DNA of 64,000 bases from Isoetes taiwanensis (lineage: Eukaryota; Streptophyta; Lycopodiopsida; Isoetales; Isoetaceae), in assembly GCA_021234155.1 (NCBI GenBank), contig JAJEKV010000006.1:8089003-8153002 (forward strand). Reading direction: 5' to 3'. How positions within the stretch are numbered: position 1 is the stretch's first letter; each line of letters opens with the position of its first letter. Made by a program: the position numbers and the translations under genes. This document shows positions 33,141 to 44,898 of this stretch, in pieces. Under the pieces are notes generated by a model, which was not told the origin of the DNA, searched no databases, and worked only from the letters and a program-made list of their open reading frames with translations.

Positions 33141-35655
33141 CTACTTCTTCATCATTGTCATCATGAAGTCACCAAATTCCTTGCCTGACATTTGTGGCAT
33201 TACAATGCTACAATTCTGAAAACTGCCACCAGAAATATTAGCAACCTGTAGATTCATCCCTAATGCATGTCGAACAAGAGGAGAAGATGCTGCAAGAGTC
33301 TCGATATCTTGATTAAACTGTACTAACTCATTATCCTCTTCAACTATACTTGGTAGAACAGATGAGAAATCAACAACACACTGCTAGTATCGACAGTGGA
33401 ATCAATCAAAGGACAAGTCTTATCACAACTACTACGATCAAGCTGATCAACTTTCTGAAGTTCTTCATGATAAACTTGATCATATATTCTTCTCTCTCCA
33501 TTTTCATCAAATGGCCTGCTTACAACATCCATTGCACATTTTGCTTGCACATTCAAGTTCTTTTTTTTTTTTTGAAGAACTGTGTCATCAATATATTAAA
33601 AGAATGGTAATGTTACAAAGCAAGTGAGGAGGAAGGAGAACTGCCCCAAAGAGACAGCGATACCTCGACACTGCATATTCAAGTTCTTATCATACCTGGA
33701 CATATAAATAAAGATATCAGGAAAAAAAAAAAAACCAGTTAAACTAATAAAATAAGAATGAATTTACCTGTTATAAGCTTCACTTGTTCTTTGTCCCGTT
33801 ATGCGCATCCCAACAGACATTGGAACCCCAGCTCGAATCATTCTTGAGTCGTACGTCCAGACTTACCAGAGTACTTCCCATCAACCCCGACAGTAGATAA
33901 CATGTATTTTACCCATGAAGCAAGTGTCCTTGCACTGACCCTATTCTTTGAATTATACCGTTGAACAGACTTGTGATTCTAGATAGGCTGCATGAAGCAG
34001 AATCTCACAATACTACCATCTTTTTCCGGTCTCCCTTCTGCCAAATGTCTCTCCAGCTGCGTATATGTTAGCACAACATCAGAATCAAAACACCTGCATG
34101 GCAATCTAAATTGCTCTTCTTGATAATGTGTCATATCCACATCATAATTCTTACTCATTGTACTCCACATACTCACTTCCACTCTCTTCAGCAACTAAGA
34201 AGTCTGTTATGAGCAACTGATACAACTCATTCTAACCACGGATAGCAAAAGGAGCAATGCAGTAATAAAGAAAACGTCGTTGCAGACCTTTTGCATGATG
34301 AATTTGATGATCCAGATCTGCTAACAATGCTCTCTTATCAGCAAAAGAAATCTCCTCTACCTTCTTCTGCTTTTGGCAAACTCCAGGTGTTCTTCTAGAC
34401 CTCCTCAATGTAGGCCAAATGAGCCCTCTGAAATATTGGAGACTTTCTGATGTCAAAAGTCTGCTCCTCTATTCCAGTATTCGCCATTTTGATTTCCCTG
34501 TGCCTTCTAATCCTACTGCCAAACTTACGAAACATATCCTGCAATCGGCAACCAAACAAATCAATTAGCAATTAAAACAAACATAAACATACAAAAAGAT
34601 ACTCACGATTTCGGTGGATAGAAGTCGCCATTCTTTTTAGTAACCTGAAGCATGAACCTCTCTAGCAAACCAGCAAACTCGAGCAAGTCTATTTCTTCAA
34701 TTTTCTGGTGCATAGGAAGACCACAGTACTCTCTCCAAAGATCAAAGCGTTTTCTAGCGCACATAACTTTTGCTGCAGACCTGGAAATTGCACCAGCCTC
34801 AACTTCCCTCTGCAACTCCTCATCAAGCTCTACAAAGGGCACTCTGGCTCCATTACACAAGACAGTAGAGTTTACAGGCACTGGAACAGTCTTAAGCATA
34901 GGAGATATATCAAGATCACTCAAATACTTGGCAATGGCATCCTCACCAAACCCAGTCACTAGATCTTCCTCAAATTCACTAAAACCTCGGCTTCAAGACT
35001 CAGAACTCAGAAAGCTTGCAAAGTCTTTAGTATCAGGGGTAATAATATCAAGCTTAACTATTAGAACAGGACCCTTATGTTTAGCAGATGCCTTACATTT
35101 GTTTACATCTTTTGTATCCTTCGATTCTTCTCCATCTTTCATTGCAGGATCTACATTCTCAGAATCTGTGTACTCCTGCATGTCCATAGCCTACAAATGA
35201 CATCCGTTATATCAGAATCGACATGCAGGTCCATTGGAGCATTTGTAATATCCTCCAAAACAGATCCAAGAGGTACACCAACATTCAGGGCAAATGATGG
35301 CGCATCCATTCCTAAAAATCTCAGACCAAAACTCAGGTCTTGTAGAACAGACACAGCATTTAAGTAAACACTAAGCTAAAGAAAAAAGGCTCAAGATGAA
35401 TAAGAGCCATCCTACACCTCCGACTATATAAAAATAATCTGTAAAGAAAAAAAAAGACAGCTTTAGCACGAAATATAAACAATATGCCAAGAAATAGCAA
35501 GATCTTACCCAAAGTTTAAAGAAAACTCGGCAGAAAGTACACAAAGGCCGTTGAATCGTCGCTCCAAATGCCAAAATGCCTCAACACTCCAGTAAAAGAA
35601 CTTGCAGCGCCTCACCTTAGGCTTAAAATTGGTCCTACGCCTCCAACCCATCGCT
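33141..35655 (-). pseudogene. Crypton/DUF3504-like tyrosine-recombinase gene relic
   Basis: Minus strand, several exons. A possible first exon (MGWRRRTNFKPKV, from 35,655, donor GTAAGA near 35,510) and an acidic segment (MDMQEYTDSENVDPA) precede the core. From 34,960: GFGEDAIAKYLSDLD, RKRFDLWREYCGLP, LERFMLQVTKKNGDFYPPKS, then an intron, FRKFGSRIRRH, LYYCIAPFAIRG (candidate first catalytic Arg), a TYTQLERHLAEGRPEK region, VSARTLASWVKYML, SGRTTQE (second Arg), GVPMSVGMRITGQRTSEAYN and RYDKN with the candidate nucleophile Tyr after an intron (33,767-33,696). The C-terminus ends GGSFQNCSIVM and a stop at 33,141. In-frame stops near 34,993, 34,218, 33,980 and 33,850 and frameshifts show it is dead. 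The family call is by motif order from memory. A phage-integrase-like domain captured by another element is the alternative. Confidence 0.6.
33563..33676 (-). mobile_element. Short retroposed insertion (SINE or truncated LINE) with 12 bp target duplication
   Basis: ATTCAAGTTCTT at 33,551-33,562 is repeated at 33,677-33,688. Between them lies a 114 bp segment that, on the minus strand, ends in an A-rich tail of about 11 bases. It interrupts a coding exon of the recombinase relic just after the YDKNLN codons. The length, the tail and the duplication fit target-primed retroposition. Confidence 0.82.
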
Positions 35656-35921
35656 GTTACTGCAAAAATACACAAGAAAACAAGGTTAGCTTGCCAATTC
35701 TTCACAAATAACTTTCCATTCCGATAAAAAATGGTCTGGCGCCTCATCTTAAGCACAAAAAATGCCATAGCACCTTCACCACGCCATAGCTATGCCGAAT
35801 GACACCACGGTGCGAAGGGAGGAAGGAAAATGCGAACTCAAGCAAACAAGAACATTTTTGCCACATAGAGGACATGTATGCAGAAAAAATGCCATCTGGC
35901 ATTCACGTTACGAGAATTGCA
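35656..35921. other. Upstream flank of the recombinase relic
   Basis: No coding region is supported. The relic's promoter, if any, would be here. I see no clear TATA box. Confidence 0.3.
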
Positions 35922-36007
35922 GGGCGGTTTAAATTTTGTGGGGTCAAGTGTTGCCTCCGCGCTGACGCGTGTCAGCAACACTTTTCCCCACGGAATTTAA
36001 ACCGCCC
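35922..36007. repeat. Long hairpin-forming palindrome, left member of a pair
   Basis: Arms GGGCGGTTTAAATT...GTGGGG and CCCCAC...AATTTAAACCGCCC enclose a second stem AGTGTTGC/GCAACACT. The centre reads CGCGCTGACGCGTGTCAG. Outside it is AATTCTTGTATAC and, further in, the reverse of AATGAAAAGTACCC. A related palindrome in inverted orientation is at 44,362-44,457. Confidence 0.88.
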
Positions 36008-37030
<1,023 letters not shown>

Positions 37031-37359
37031 CCACATGCTCGTAAAAAAATCCATCTCTCGTCACATACGGTTCCTCCCCTAAATGTACGTATTTTTTTGG
37101 GAGGAGAGGAGAGACAATTGTCTCTCGAGGTTTAACAACCTCTGTTATTGGCAGAATTTTTTCTTTGCTTGCGGATTTTTCGATCGCGTGCATCCATTCC
37201 GGCTAATTTAACTCTTTGTGGGATAATTCAACCGTAACGTTCCATTCGGGCGCCAAATTGTGGGATATTCAAGCCTGTTTTTTCTTGGTTCGGCGGGCTA
37301 TGTGGGATATTTCATTCCTAGTTTTGCCTCCCCATTCTTTCAATTCCGGCCACTAAACC

Positions 37360-38934
37360 ATGGATCCGGTCATTCTTGGTATGATTGCCATGCTTTTCCG
37401 GGCTTTGACTCTCGGATTTGCATTACAGAGATACTGTTTGCAGCTATTGGAACTCAACGAGCTCGAAGACCCAATGACCCTGTTCGATGATGAGGTTTTA
37501 GAAGATAACAATGGTATATTTTTTTGCGCATCTGCAGCTTTAATGGTTGCGGGTTCCAGTAGGGTTAGAAGACCACCAAGAAGATTTTGGATTGCTCCAA
37601 GGCAAAGAACACAGTGGGATAATATCGATAACCATGCTTGGAATTGTTTGCCATCCTTCGAAGACGATATGTGGCACCAATTTTACAGGATGAGGAGAGC
37701 CACATTTGAGAGACTGGTAGGTTTAATTGTGCCTTATCTTGTCAGGCCCGGGATTAAAGTAAGGCCCCCTGTTGATCCAAGGAAAGCAGTTGCTATGGTT
37801 CTGTATTTTCTTGCACACGGGGATATGCCCTTACATGTCGGACAGAGATTTTATGTTGGGAAAGCAACAGTACAGAAATATACCAAGAAAGTCACGCTTG
37901 TATTGGCTTCGAAGACAATGCTGTACAAACGTTTTGTTGCAATGCCTACAGGTGCAAGATTAACTCAGTGTATTAAGGAATTCCATGATGCAACTAGGTT
38001 GCCCAATATATATGCTGTGGAGGAAACCCAAAAAAAAGGACAATGGGGAAGACTATTACAGCAGACATAAGAGGCACTCATGTCTCATGCAAGGAATTGT
38101 TACACATAGCAGATTGTTTATAAATGTTTGTGTAACTAGAACAGGTTCAGTCCATGATTCCAACCAGTTCAAGAAGAGCTCCATTTATAATAAAATTGCT
38201 TCAAAACAAATTTTACAGGAACCTGTGATGACTTTGAGTGGCAGAAAACTGAAGAAGGGGCAGCCTATTGACCAGGAAGTTTACGTAACTATTCCACCAT
38301 TACTATTAGGTGATCCAGCTTATTCTAGCAGACCCTTTCTCCTTAAAGTCTTTCCTCAAAATCAAGGTGCATATGGTAAGTTTAACAAAAGGATCTGTAG
38401 GGGCAGAGTGTGTGTAGAAAATGGATTTGGCATTGTGAAGGAAAAGTTTAGAATTCTGAAACACTTGCCTGTGCATGTTGGCAAAGCCTCCAAGATCATA
38501 CATGCATGTTGTGTTCTTTGGAACTTTTGTATAATGGAAGACAAGGGCTGGGATATGCTGCCAATTGAAGAAGACCCTCCACCAATCAAGGGGGGTTCAC
38601 TTTTGGGTGCCATACAATGTGCCTGAGTGACTTGTAGGGGGGTTCTTTGGACCCATTTCCACACGTATACGGCGGAGTTAGGGGGGTTTTTGACCACTAG
38701 TTGGAGTAATTTTTGTATGGAAGGGGTCAAATTTGCCTTTCAAAAAACCGTATACGGGGGTGTTTTTGGTCACCCTCTGCACGCACATGGCATACCCCTT
38801 TTTGTATAAGTGCATCCCCTGGGCCACCAATATATTACTATGAAACAGAAGCCATGAACAGGTCCTTAAAAAAACAGGATGATCAAATGAGGCACGTGCT
38901 ATTTGAGAATCTAGATGGACATGTCATCCTTTGA
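37360..38934 (+). pseudogene. PIF/Harbinger transposase, catalytically defective
   Basis: The N-terminal part (from MDPVILGMIAMLF) contains a FEDDMWHQFYRMRRATFERL domain and a helix-turn-helix (HVGQRFYVGKATVQKYTKKV), then HDATRLPNIYAVE. The frame then changes at about 37,985-38,070, and the next frame gives KPKKKDNGEDYYSRHKRHS, VTRTGSVHDSNQF (second catalytic Asp) and GRVCVENGFGIVKEKFRILK (catalytic Glu). The conserved DGTH segment with the first catalytic Asp, expected after LPNIYA, is missing, so the enzyme would be inactive. The C-terminus (PPIYYYETEAMNRSLKKQDD, to 38,934) is separated from the rest by about 190 bp, either an intron or an insertion. This family cuts and pastes DNA at TWA-type sites. 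Confidence 0.9.
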
Positions 38935-39210
38935 ATGAATGAATTTTGTAGCCAAGAAAATGAAATCCATATTCAATTGTATTTGATTTGATCTCTTTAA
39001 TTCTCTGTCGTGTATTGGTACAGAATGATGAAAAGTTAAATGTGTTTGTAGCATGAGTTTAGAGCTTGATTTGTGACACATAGATTAGAGCTCGAAAACC
39101 TTTCATTATCAAAACTGAACAGCATGTCACAGACATTTCTGAGTCAAATGACTTCACATTAATACACATTAAAGAATATAAAATATCAACAACACAGGAA
39201 TAAGAAGGTA

Positions 39211-39215
39211 AACCA
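39211..39215. repeat. Left 5 bp target duplication of the TRIM (AACCA)
   Basis: AACCA precedes the TG start of the element and is repeated at 39,749-39,753 after its CA end. Confidence 0.8.
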
Positions 39216-39748
39216 TGTAACGGGCCCATGGTAGACCGCTCGAGTATTCGAACCTTGAATGTGCCTGTGGGGCGTTCCCGAGACACCGGCATAAATGGGT
39301 AGAAGCGACTACTCATAAACGTCTAGACGGTTTTGCCCAGTTGGCTAAGGGCATGTCGGTTAGGAACGTCACAATTGGTATCAGAGCAGGTCTCGAGTTC
39401 GAGTTTCCATGGGTGCCTATATACATGGGTAATTTGCAAAGACTTGGTAATCATTGTGACATGGTATGACATAGACATGGTATAGCCTTGGATGCTCGAG
39501 GACGAGCATAGTTCTAGTGGGAGATCATGCATCTGGCCCGTCGTGGGCGCTTTGAGTATTCGAACCTTGAATGTGCTGTATGCGTTCGAGACACCGGCAT
39601 AAATGGGTGAAGCGACTACTCATAAACGCCTAGCGGTTTTAAACCGCCTAGGCGTTTATGAGTAGTCGCTTACCCATTTATGATGGTGTCTGAAAATGTG
39701 CACATTCAAGGTTCGAATACTCGAGCGGTCTACCATGGGCCCGTTACA
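39216..39748 (+). mobile_element. TRIM (miniature LTR retrotransposon) with an extra inverted LTR
   Basis: A 158 bp 5' LTR (39,216-39,373, TGTAACGGGCC...CACA) is followed by a primer-binding site TGGTATCAGAGC at 39,376, a short non-coding middle, a polypurine stretch (AGTGGGAGA) at about 39,517, and a second direct copy of LTR sequence (about 39,524-39,635). A third LTR copy follows in inverted orientation (39,637-39,748), making a hairpin centred on TAGCGGTTTTAAACCGCCTA. The whole is flanked by AACCA duplications. Total 533 bp with no coding capacity. Such miniature elements move with proteins of autonomous relatives. Confidence 0.85.
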
Positions 39749-39753
39749 AACCA
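39749..39753. repeat. Right 5 bp target duplication of the TRIM (AACCA)
   Basis: Matches 39,211-39,215 exactly and directly follows the CA terminus of the inverted LTR copy. Confidence 0.8.
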
Positions 39754-40015
39754 CGTTTTGTATTCATAAAAGTTCAGATTACAATCAAATGTGAGCCAAA
39801 TGACTTCACAGCATAAAACAAAAAAAGCACGCCTTCCAAATAGCATAAGAAATCTGCATCAATAGAAGGACAAAATGGGTTTCTTCTGTCAGAACTCAAA
39901 GAGTTACATCAGCCAAAAAAAATGGCATGCATGCCATTTTCTATATAAGAGAAGCCTGTTTGAAAATGAAAATATAAAACAAATAAAAAGATGAAGACAT
40001 AACAATATTTTTTGT

Positions 40016-40620
40016 TCAAATCCTGGGACAAAGGTCACACTGAAAGGTTACATTTCGTATCTCTTGAAGGCACCATTTTTCGTTGTGCCTAACGTAAACA
40101 CTCTCCATATGGGTAGTCCGGTTCTTAGCAGAATTAGCAGCCCATTCTAAAACATCAGCATCAATATTAACCTCCATCTCAAAGAAAGTAGTAAGAGTCT
40201 GTTTGGAATAGCTGCAGTGGATTAGCTTGTGGGACAAGACTTCCACTTCAGGGTTAGCTACCTCGACAGAGGGGGAGGAAAACTGACTTTCTTGTTGATG
40301 CTCTCGGCTTTCTTCATTCTCCTCTTCGCTTTCCTGCACATGGTTTTCCTGAAATATGTTCTCTAAGCTGACCGGATTATCACTGAACTCGGGACCATCT
40401 TGTTGCACTGATAAAGGGCTCAGGCTACACTCTCATGGAAGCTCCAAGTGGTCAGAACCTCCAGGATCTTATTTAGAGCTAGATCCAAGCTCAGATTTGG
40501 GCCAAGCAACTGATAAAACACCTGTAAGACTGGGTTGCAGGAGTGCTTGCATTTGATGAATAGAGTCACAATTGCAATATCAACGTAGATAATTGCTCGA
40601 GTAAAAGAACACAAACTTTG
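40016..40620 (-). other. Acidic open frame, possible exon of an unknown gene
   Basis: A 131-codon minus-strand frame (40,408-40,016) contains a very acidic stretch (NHVQESEEENEESREHQQES) and then TLTTFFEMEVNIDADVLEWA. Immediately upstream (40,540-40,420) another frame reads VFYQLLGPNLSLDLALNKIL after an acceptor-like TTACAG. The composition is protein-like, but I recognise no family. It lies between the Harbinger transposase and the Myb-like gene and could be part of the same element, a host gene exon, or chance. Confidence 0.3.
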
Positions 40621-41241
40621 CACTTGAGAAATGAGAACAAAATACTAAGATGAATAGGAATCACACTTCACGGCAGTTTTGAAATCGGATTTTGACAAAT
40701 ACTCAATTCCTTGCACTAGCAGGTACAATTCTTTGGTCCCTTGGCAATTCGAAATTGGTTCCTCAAAAAACTTCTAAGATCAATCAACAACATTGGCCAA
40801 TTAAGGCCTTTAAAATAACTTGCAATTTTCTGCGACAACCTCACACTCCAGGCTTTTTCAAGAAAATGAGAACTCCGTCTGTGGGTGTGGTTATTTTTTT
40901 TCTTGTTCCCCCTTTTTGCTAGACTCTTGCTTCCCTCCAAAAATCGTTAGAATTCATCATGGCCCCTTTGTCGTGATTAGTTATGGCCAAGCCAAGATTA
41001 GAGTGCCACTATCTTGCATTAGTGGGCTAAATGATCATCCCGTTTCATTCTTGCCAAGTTTTAGCAAGGCAAAAACTATGCAACAAATAAGGCCCTTATA
41101 TGGCTAGGAAAATGGCTTTTGGCAAAGGCTAGGATCATAAAAACGTTTGTGTTTTGGAAATCATATGGGGATATTTGACAAGGAAAACAAGCCTAGGGAA
41201 AACAATTTATATGACCATATGGCTAGGGTAGAGCTTGGAAA

Positions 41242-41425
41242 CATGGCTTTGGAAAACAAAGATCTATTTTTTTGCGTTTTTTGTGATATATGCAAGACTA
41301 GGGCATGGCTTTGGAAAACAAGGATCTATTTTTTTGCATTTTTTGTGATATATGCAAGACTAGGGCATGGCTTTGGAAAACAAGGATCTATTTTTTTGCA
41401 TTTTTTGTGATATATGCAAGACTAG
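41242..41425 (+). repeat. Three-copy tandem repeat, 62 bp period
   Basis: Unit starts CATGGCTTTGGAAAACAA and ends ATATGCAAGACTAGGG. Copies begin at 41,242, 41,304 and 41,366, with one or two differences. A partial, diverged fourth copy is at about 41,479-41,515. Frames through it only repeat the unit and are not coding. Confidence 0.95.
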
Positions 41426-41661
41426 GCAAAAACAATGGTAGGATGAAAAAACGGTATTTTGAAAATGACTATGGGCCTACTTTTTTGTTTTTTGTGATGT
41501 ATATGCAAGACTAAGGAAAAGAAAGCATCGGAAAAAACAAGGCTATGGAATCTATGGAACCTATGGCTAAAAACGAAAATGGCAAACATGCATAAACAGG
41601 AAATGCAAATGGGATCTTGATCCAGCAACGTCTGTGCCATGGTAACTCCTCCATGGCCTTG

Positions 41662-42009
41662 TTATGCTGATAAAGCACTACAAGAGGTGCTCCTACACAC
41701 CAGGTCTTCATCTGAGTCCTTTTCAAATCTGTTACATATTAGATAATGATGCCCAAAAACAAAATGTTGCCTCAAATGAGGCAACACATCTCCACTACTA
41801 TCTGGAAGGATTTCTTCGCTGGTAGTAGGCCATGAAGAGTACTCAGAAAAATAGGACCTTGAGCTGGAAGAAAAGGAAGAAGTTTCCCGAGGCGTGGAAC
41901 ATGAAGAGGAACTGGACGAAGATGAAGACGAACTGGAAGAAGAAGAAGATGGAGATCTCGGACGTTTTCTGTTCACGATCCAAACCATATTGGCTGAGGC
42001 GGCTTGCAT
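41662..42009 (-). other. Serine-rich open frame, doubtful gene
   Basis: The minus-strand frame begins MQAASANMVWIVNRKRPRSP and has a run of about 17 Ser from a (TCT/TCC)n tract, then SRSYFSEYSSWPTTSEEILP. The basic patch NRKRPRSP could be a nuclear signal. It lies next to the Myb/SANT-like gene on the same strand. It may be a short protein or simply a trinucleotide repeat read in an open frame. Confidence 0.25.
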
Positions 42010-42280
42010 GCAAGGAATTGAGAAAAGCTTAAATAGCCTTTACGAATTGGGGTGATTGCGACTAGAAGACAATAATTAATACTAAAGAAATAGGCCAGTA
42101 CAAGTCATTCAATATTTAGGAATACTAGTGGGTTTGAGACAGTTCCAAAATAGACATTGATAATGTACCTCTAATCTTTGTTTTTGGCAGCCAATTTAGC
42201 AATTTCGAGCAATGTCTCCTTTCTCATTTCACAAATGCTTTGAGTCATTGCAAATACGGACTCAAAGAATTTTCAAACTG

Positions 42281-43312
42281 CTATGACCTTATTGTTTCCA
42301 ATTCCCTAACCAACTCAATTTTTCTTGCACTTTCTTCTTTCAGGAAATCTAATTTCTTCACCTCAGTGTCCCCAAATGTGCTTGCCATCTGTGATATTCC
42401 CATTGCAATGTCCTCATCTATTTGCAACCTAGACTTCTTTCTACTTGTAGGTTTTCCACAAACTCCAGGCTGATTACATGCAGCTGATCTAGGACTTGAA
42501 GAATCTGTCTAGTTTCCTGTTGGTGTCCTATTGAGTGGAATTTCTGGCATCACTGGACTGCTCGGATTTCCCGTGTTCACATTAGTATTTGAATTGGGTG
42601 GATCTTCAAAGTGATCTTCAAATGCTGCATCTGTTCTAACAATTTCAAAGAAAGTGTCATTCATGAAAGATTCTGAATAATTTGTATGCAAGTTCATGAC
42701 CTTTAAAGCTTCATTCCCAAATTCGCCATCATCACCACCCACTGGAATTGGATTATCTGAGGTAACACCATATTTTACCTCTTCCATTCTCTCATACCAC
42801 TGCCAAGTTGATGGTTCAGAACCCGTGTGGCTACAAGCCTCCTTCTCATCTTTGAATTTAGCTTGCAGCTTATCCCATTTGTTCTTTAGTTGTCTCAGCT
42901 CCACTAAACCCCCAACAAAGGGCTGCAATTTGATCATAATTTCCCTCCATTGTGTGTTGGAGAGGTTGAGGGTGCCATTGGTTACCAATTTCATCTTGTT
43001 TAAGAGATTGAGGAATGTGGAGACACCTTGATCTGTCCATTGCACAGGAGACTTCCTATTCTTTGTGTCTATCACTTTCGAATTTTCCTTCTCATGCACA
43101 ACAAGAGCCAAAGCAGAATCGGTTTCAAAAGATTCACTCATAATATCAGAGGATGCCTGAATTTCGCTCAATACACGCCTGGATCTCTTTTCCTTTGGCT
43201 GTCTTGAAGATGGAATTGTCTCAGAATTAGTCTCCAAATGCACATCCATGGAGATCTGGCCTGTCATTTTCCGGGTCCTTCTTGGTGCCATTTTTTCAAC
43301 CCGAGGAGGCAC
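42281..43312 (-). pseudogene. Myb/SANT-like protein of the PIF/Harbinger type, premature stop
   Basis: A basic N-terminus (MPPRVEKMAPRRTRKMTG), then the trihelix-like DNA-binding domain at about residues 85-175: PVQWTDQGVSTFLNLLNKMK, LSNTQWREIMIKLQPF, LVELRQLKNKWDKLQAKFKD. A Ser/Asn/Pro-rich middle follows. TAG at 42,511-42,509 interrupts the frame after LNRTPTGN. The same frame continues to 42,281 with KPTSRKKSRLQIDEDIAMGI and a coiled-coil-like KKLDFLKEESARKIELVREL. Harbinger elements encode such a protein, which helps the transposase bind the ends and enter the nucleus. Here it is convergent with the transposase, 3.6 kb away, so they may belong to one element or to two. Confidence 0.8.
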
Positions 43313-43799
43313 GAAAGGCTTTGCCGTTTCTTTGGAAAAGCGGTCGAGAGGCCTTAGACATCTGAATCCAAATAATTGTATGGGAATAAGGAATACTTAA
43401 AACAAAATTGAGGATCAAAACTTAATGTATGAATGCACAAAAAACAGAAGGCAAATGCGTGCATAATCTGATGAATACCTGGATCGTAATCGGCTAATTG
43501 CTTCACAGAAATTGGATACTTGGAGCAAGAATTAGCGGCCTTGAAGATCAAGAAGCGGGGAAATGGCTTCCCGGTTTTCGATGTGGGAAACATTTCAGGC
43601 AGTTTTTTGTGCGTGAAAATTAAGGCTAATTGTTGGTTAGTGGGCAATTGAAAACGCCCCTAACGGTACTGTTAGGGGAATCATATCTCAAAGGTGAGAG
43701 TGGGTTTTCCCACTCTCACCCATCTCTCCCATCTCTTCCCATCTCTCATCTCTCGTATTCTTTCGTATTGTCTCGCCATCATCTAAGTCAAAGATGTGG

Positions 43800-44076
<277 letters not shown>

Positions 44077-44140
44077 TAGTTTTAACGTCACGTCACGTCA
44101 CTAGGCAGCATCCAACTGGACATGTGACCACACACCACAC

Positions 44141-44292
<152 letters not shown>

Positions 44293-44361
44293 AGCGCGCT
44301 CGAAAAAACCCTTTATCTGCCACGTTAGAATGAAAAGTATCCAAATCTTTACGTTTCAATA

Positions 44362-44457
44362 ATTGCTTTTTAGGTGCAATTTTGTTGTGTCGGATGTGCC
44401 TGCACGCTGACGCACGTCGTCATATCTTCTACAACAGAAGTGCACCTAAAAAGCAAT
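44362..44457. repeat. Long hairpin-forming palindrome, right member of a pair
   Basis: Arms ATTGCTTTTTAGGTGCA and TGCACCTAAAAAGCAAT with an inner TTGTTGT/ACAAC stem. The centre is CACGCTGACGCACG. The inner flank (AATGAAAAGTATCCAAA, 44,329-44,345) is the inverse of the inner flank of the left palindrome near 36,026-36,043. Confidence 0.88.
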
Positions 44458-44693
44458 TCTTGTATACAAAAAGTAGGGTTCTGTGCCTAAAATAAGCATA
44501 CTTAAAAGTGACCTACGCAATAAAACAGAGCCCCCCACTTCGTGCATTCCTCAAAAATTGAACAAAAAAAGGCGGTGGAGTTTCGAAGAATGACATGTGA
44601 CCGAGCCTACTATGGTCCACTAGTAGCTGAGAGCTGTCCACTTTTGATGCCATCTGAAATGAACTCGAAAAATAGTAGTTAGGAAGAGGAGAT

Positions 44694-44786
44694 TAACCCT
44701 CCCCCAAGCAGATTATGGGAAATAAACCCGCGAGGCCAGCAGGCCGAGAGGTTTTGGTCCCATAATCTGCAAGAGGGGAGGGTTGA
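44694..44786. repeat. Small inverted repeat (MITE-like hairpin)
   Basis: AACCCTCCCC and GCAGATTATGGG on the left are matched by CCCATAATCTGC and GGGGAGGGTT on the right. The loop of about 40 bases is GC-rich. No target duplication was identified. Confidence 0.75.
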
Positions 44787-44825
44787 CCTCCTTTAAACCA
44801 TAGATCGAGCAATTTATCTGGCGTC

Positions 44826-44898
44826 CTAAAGCTTTGTTATTTTCCTGGCCGCTAGACTGAATTTAGGACTAAAGCTTTGTTATTTTCCTGGCCTTAGG
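44826..44898 (+). repeat. Short tandem duplication
   Basis: CTAAAGCTTTGTTATTTTCC with TGGCC occurs twice, about 46 bases apart. Confidence 0.85.

Noticed and set aside
34993-34995. In-frame TGA in the recombinase relic as a recoded selenocysteine
   Set aside because: Land plants lack selenocysteine insertion, and other stops and frameshifts downstream show ordinary decay.
41147-41514. Cys/Phe-rich repeated protein
   Set aside because: It is the 62 bp repeat read in two frames. No start context or domain.
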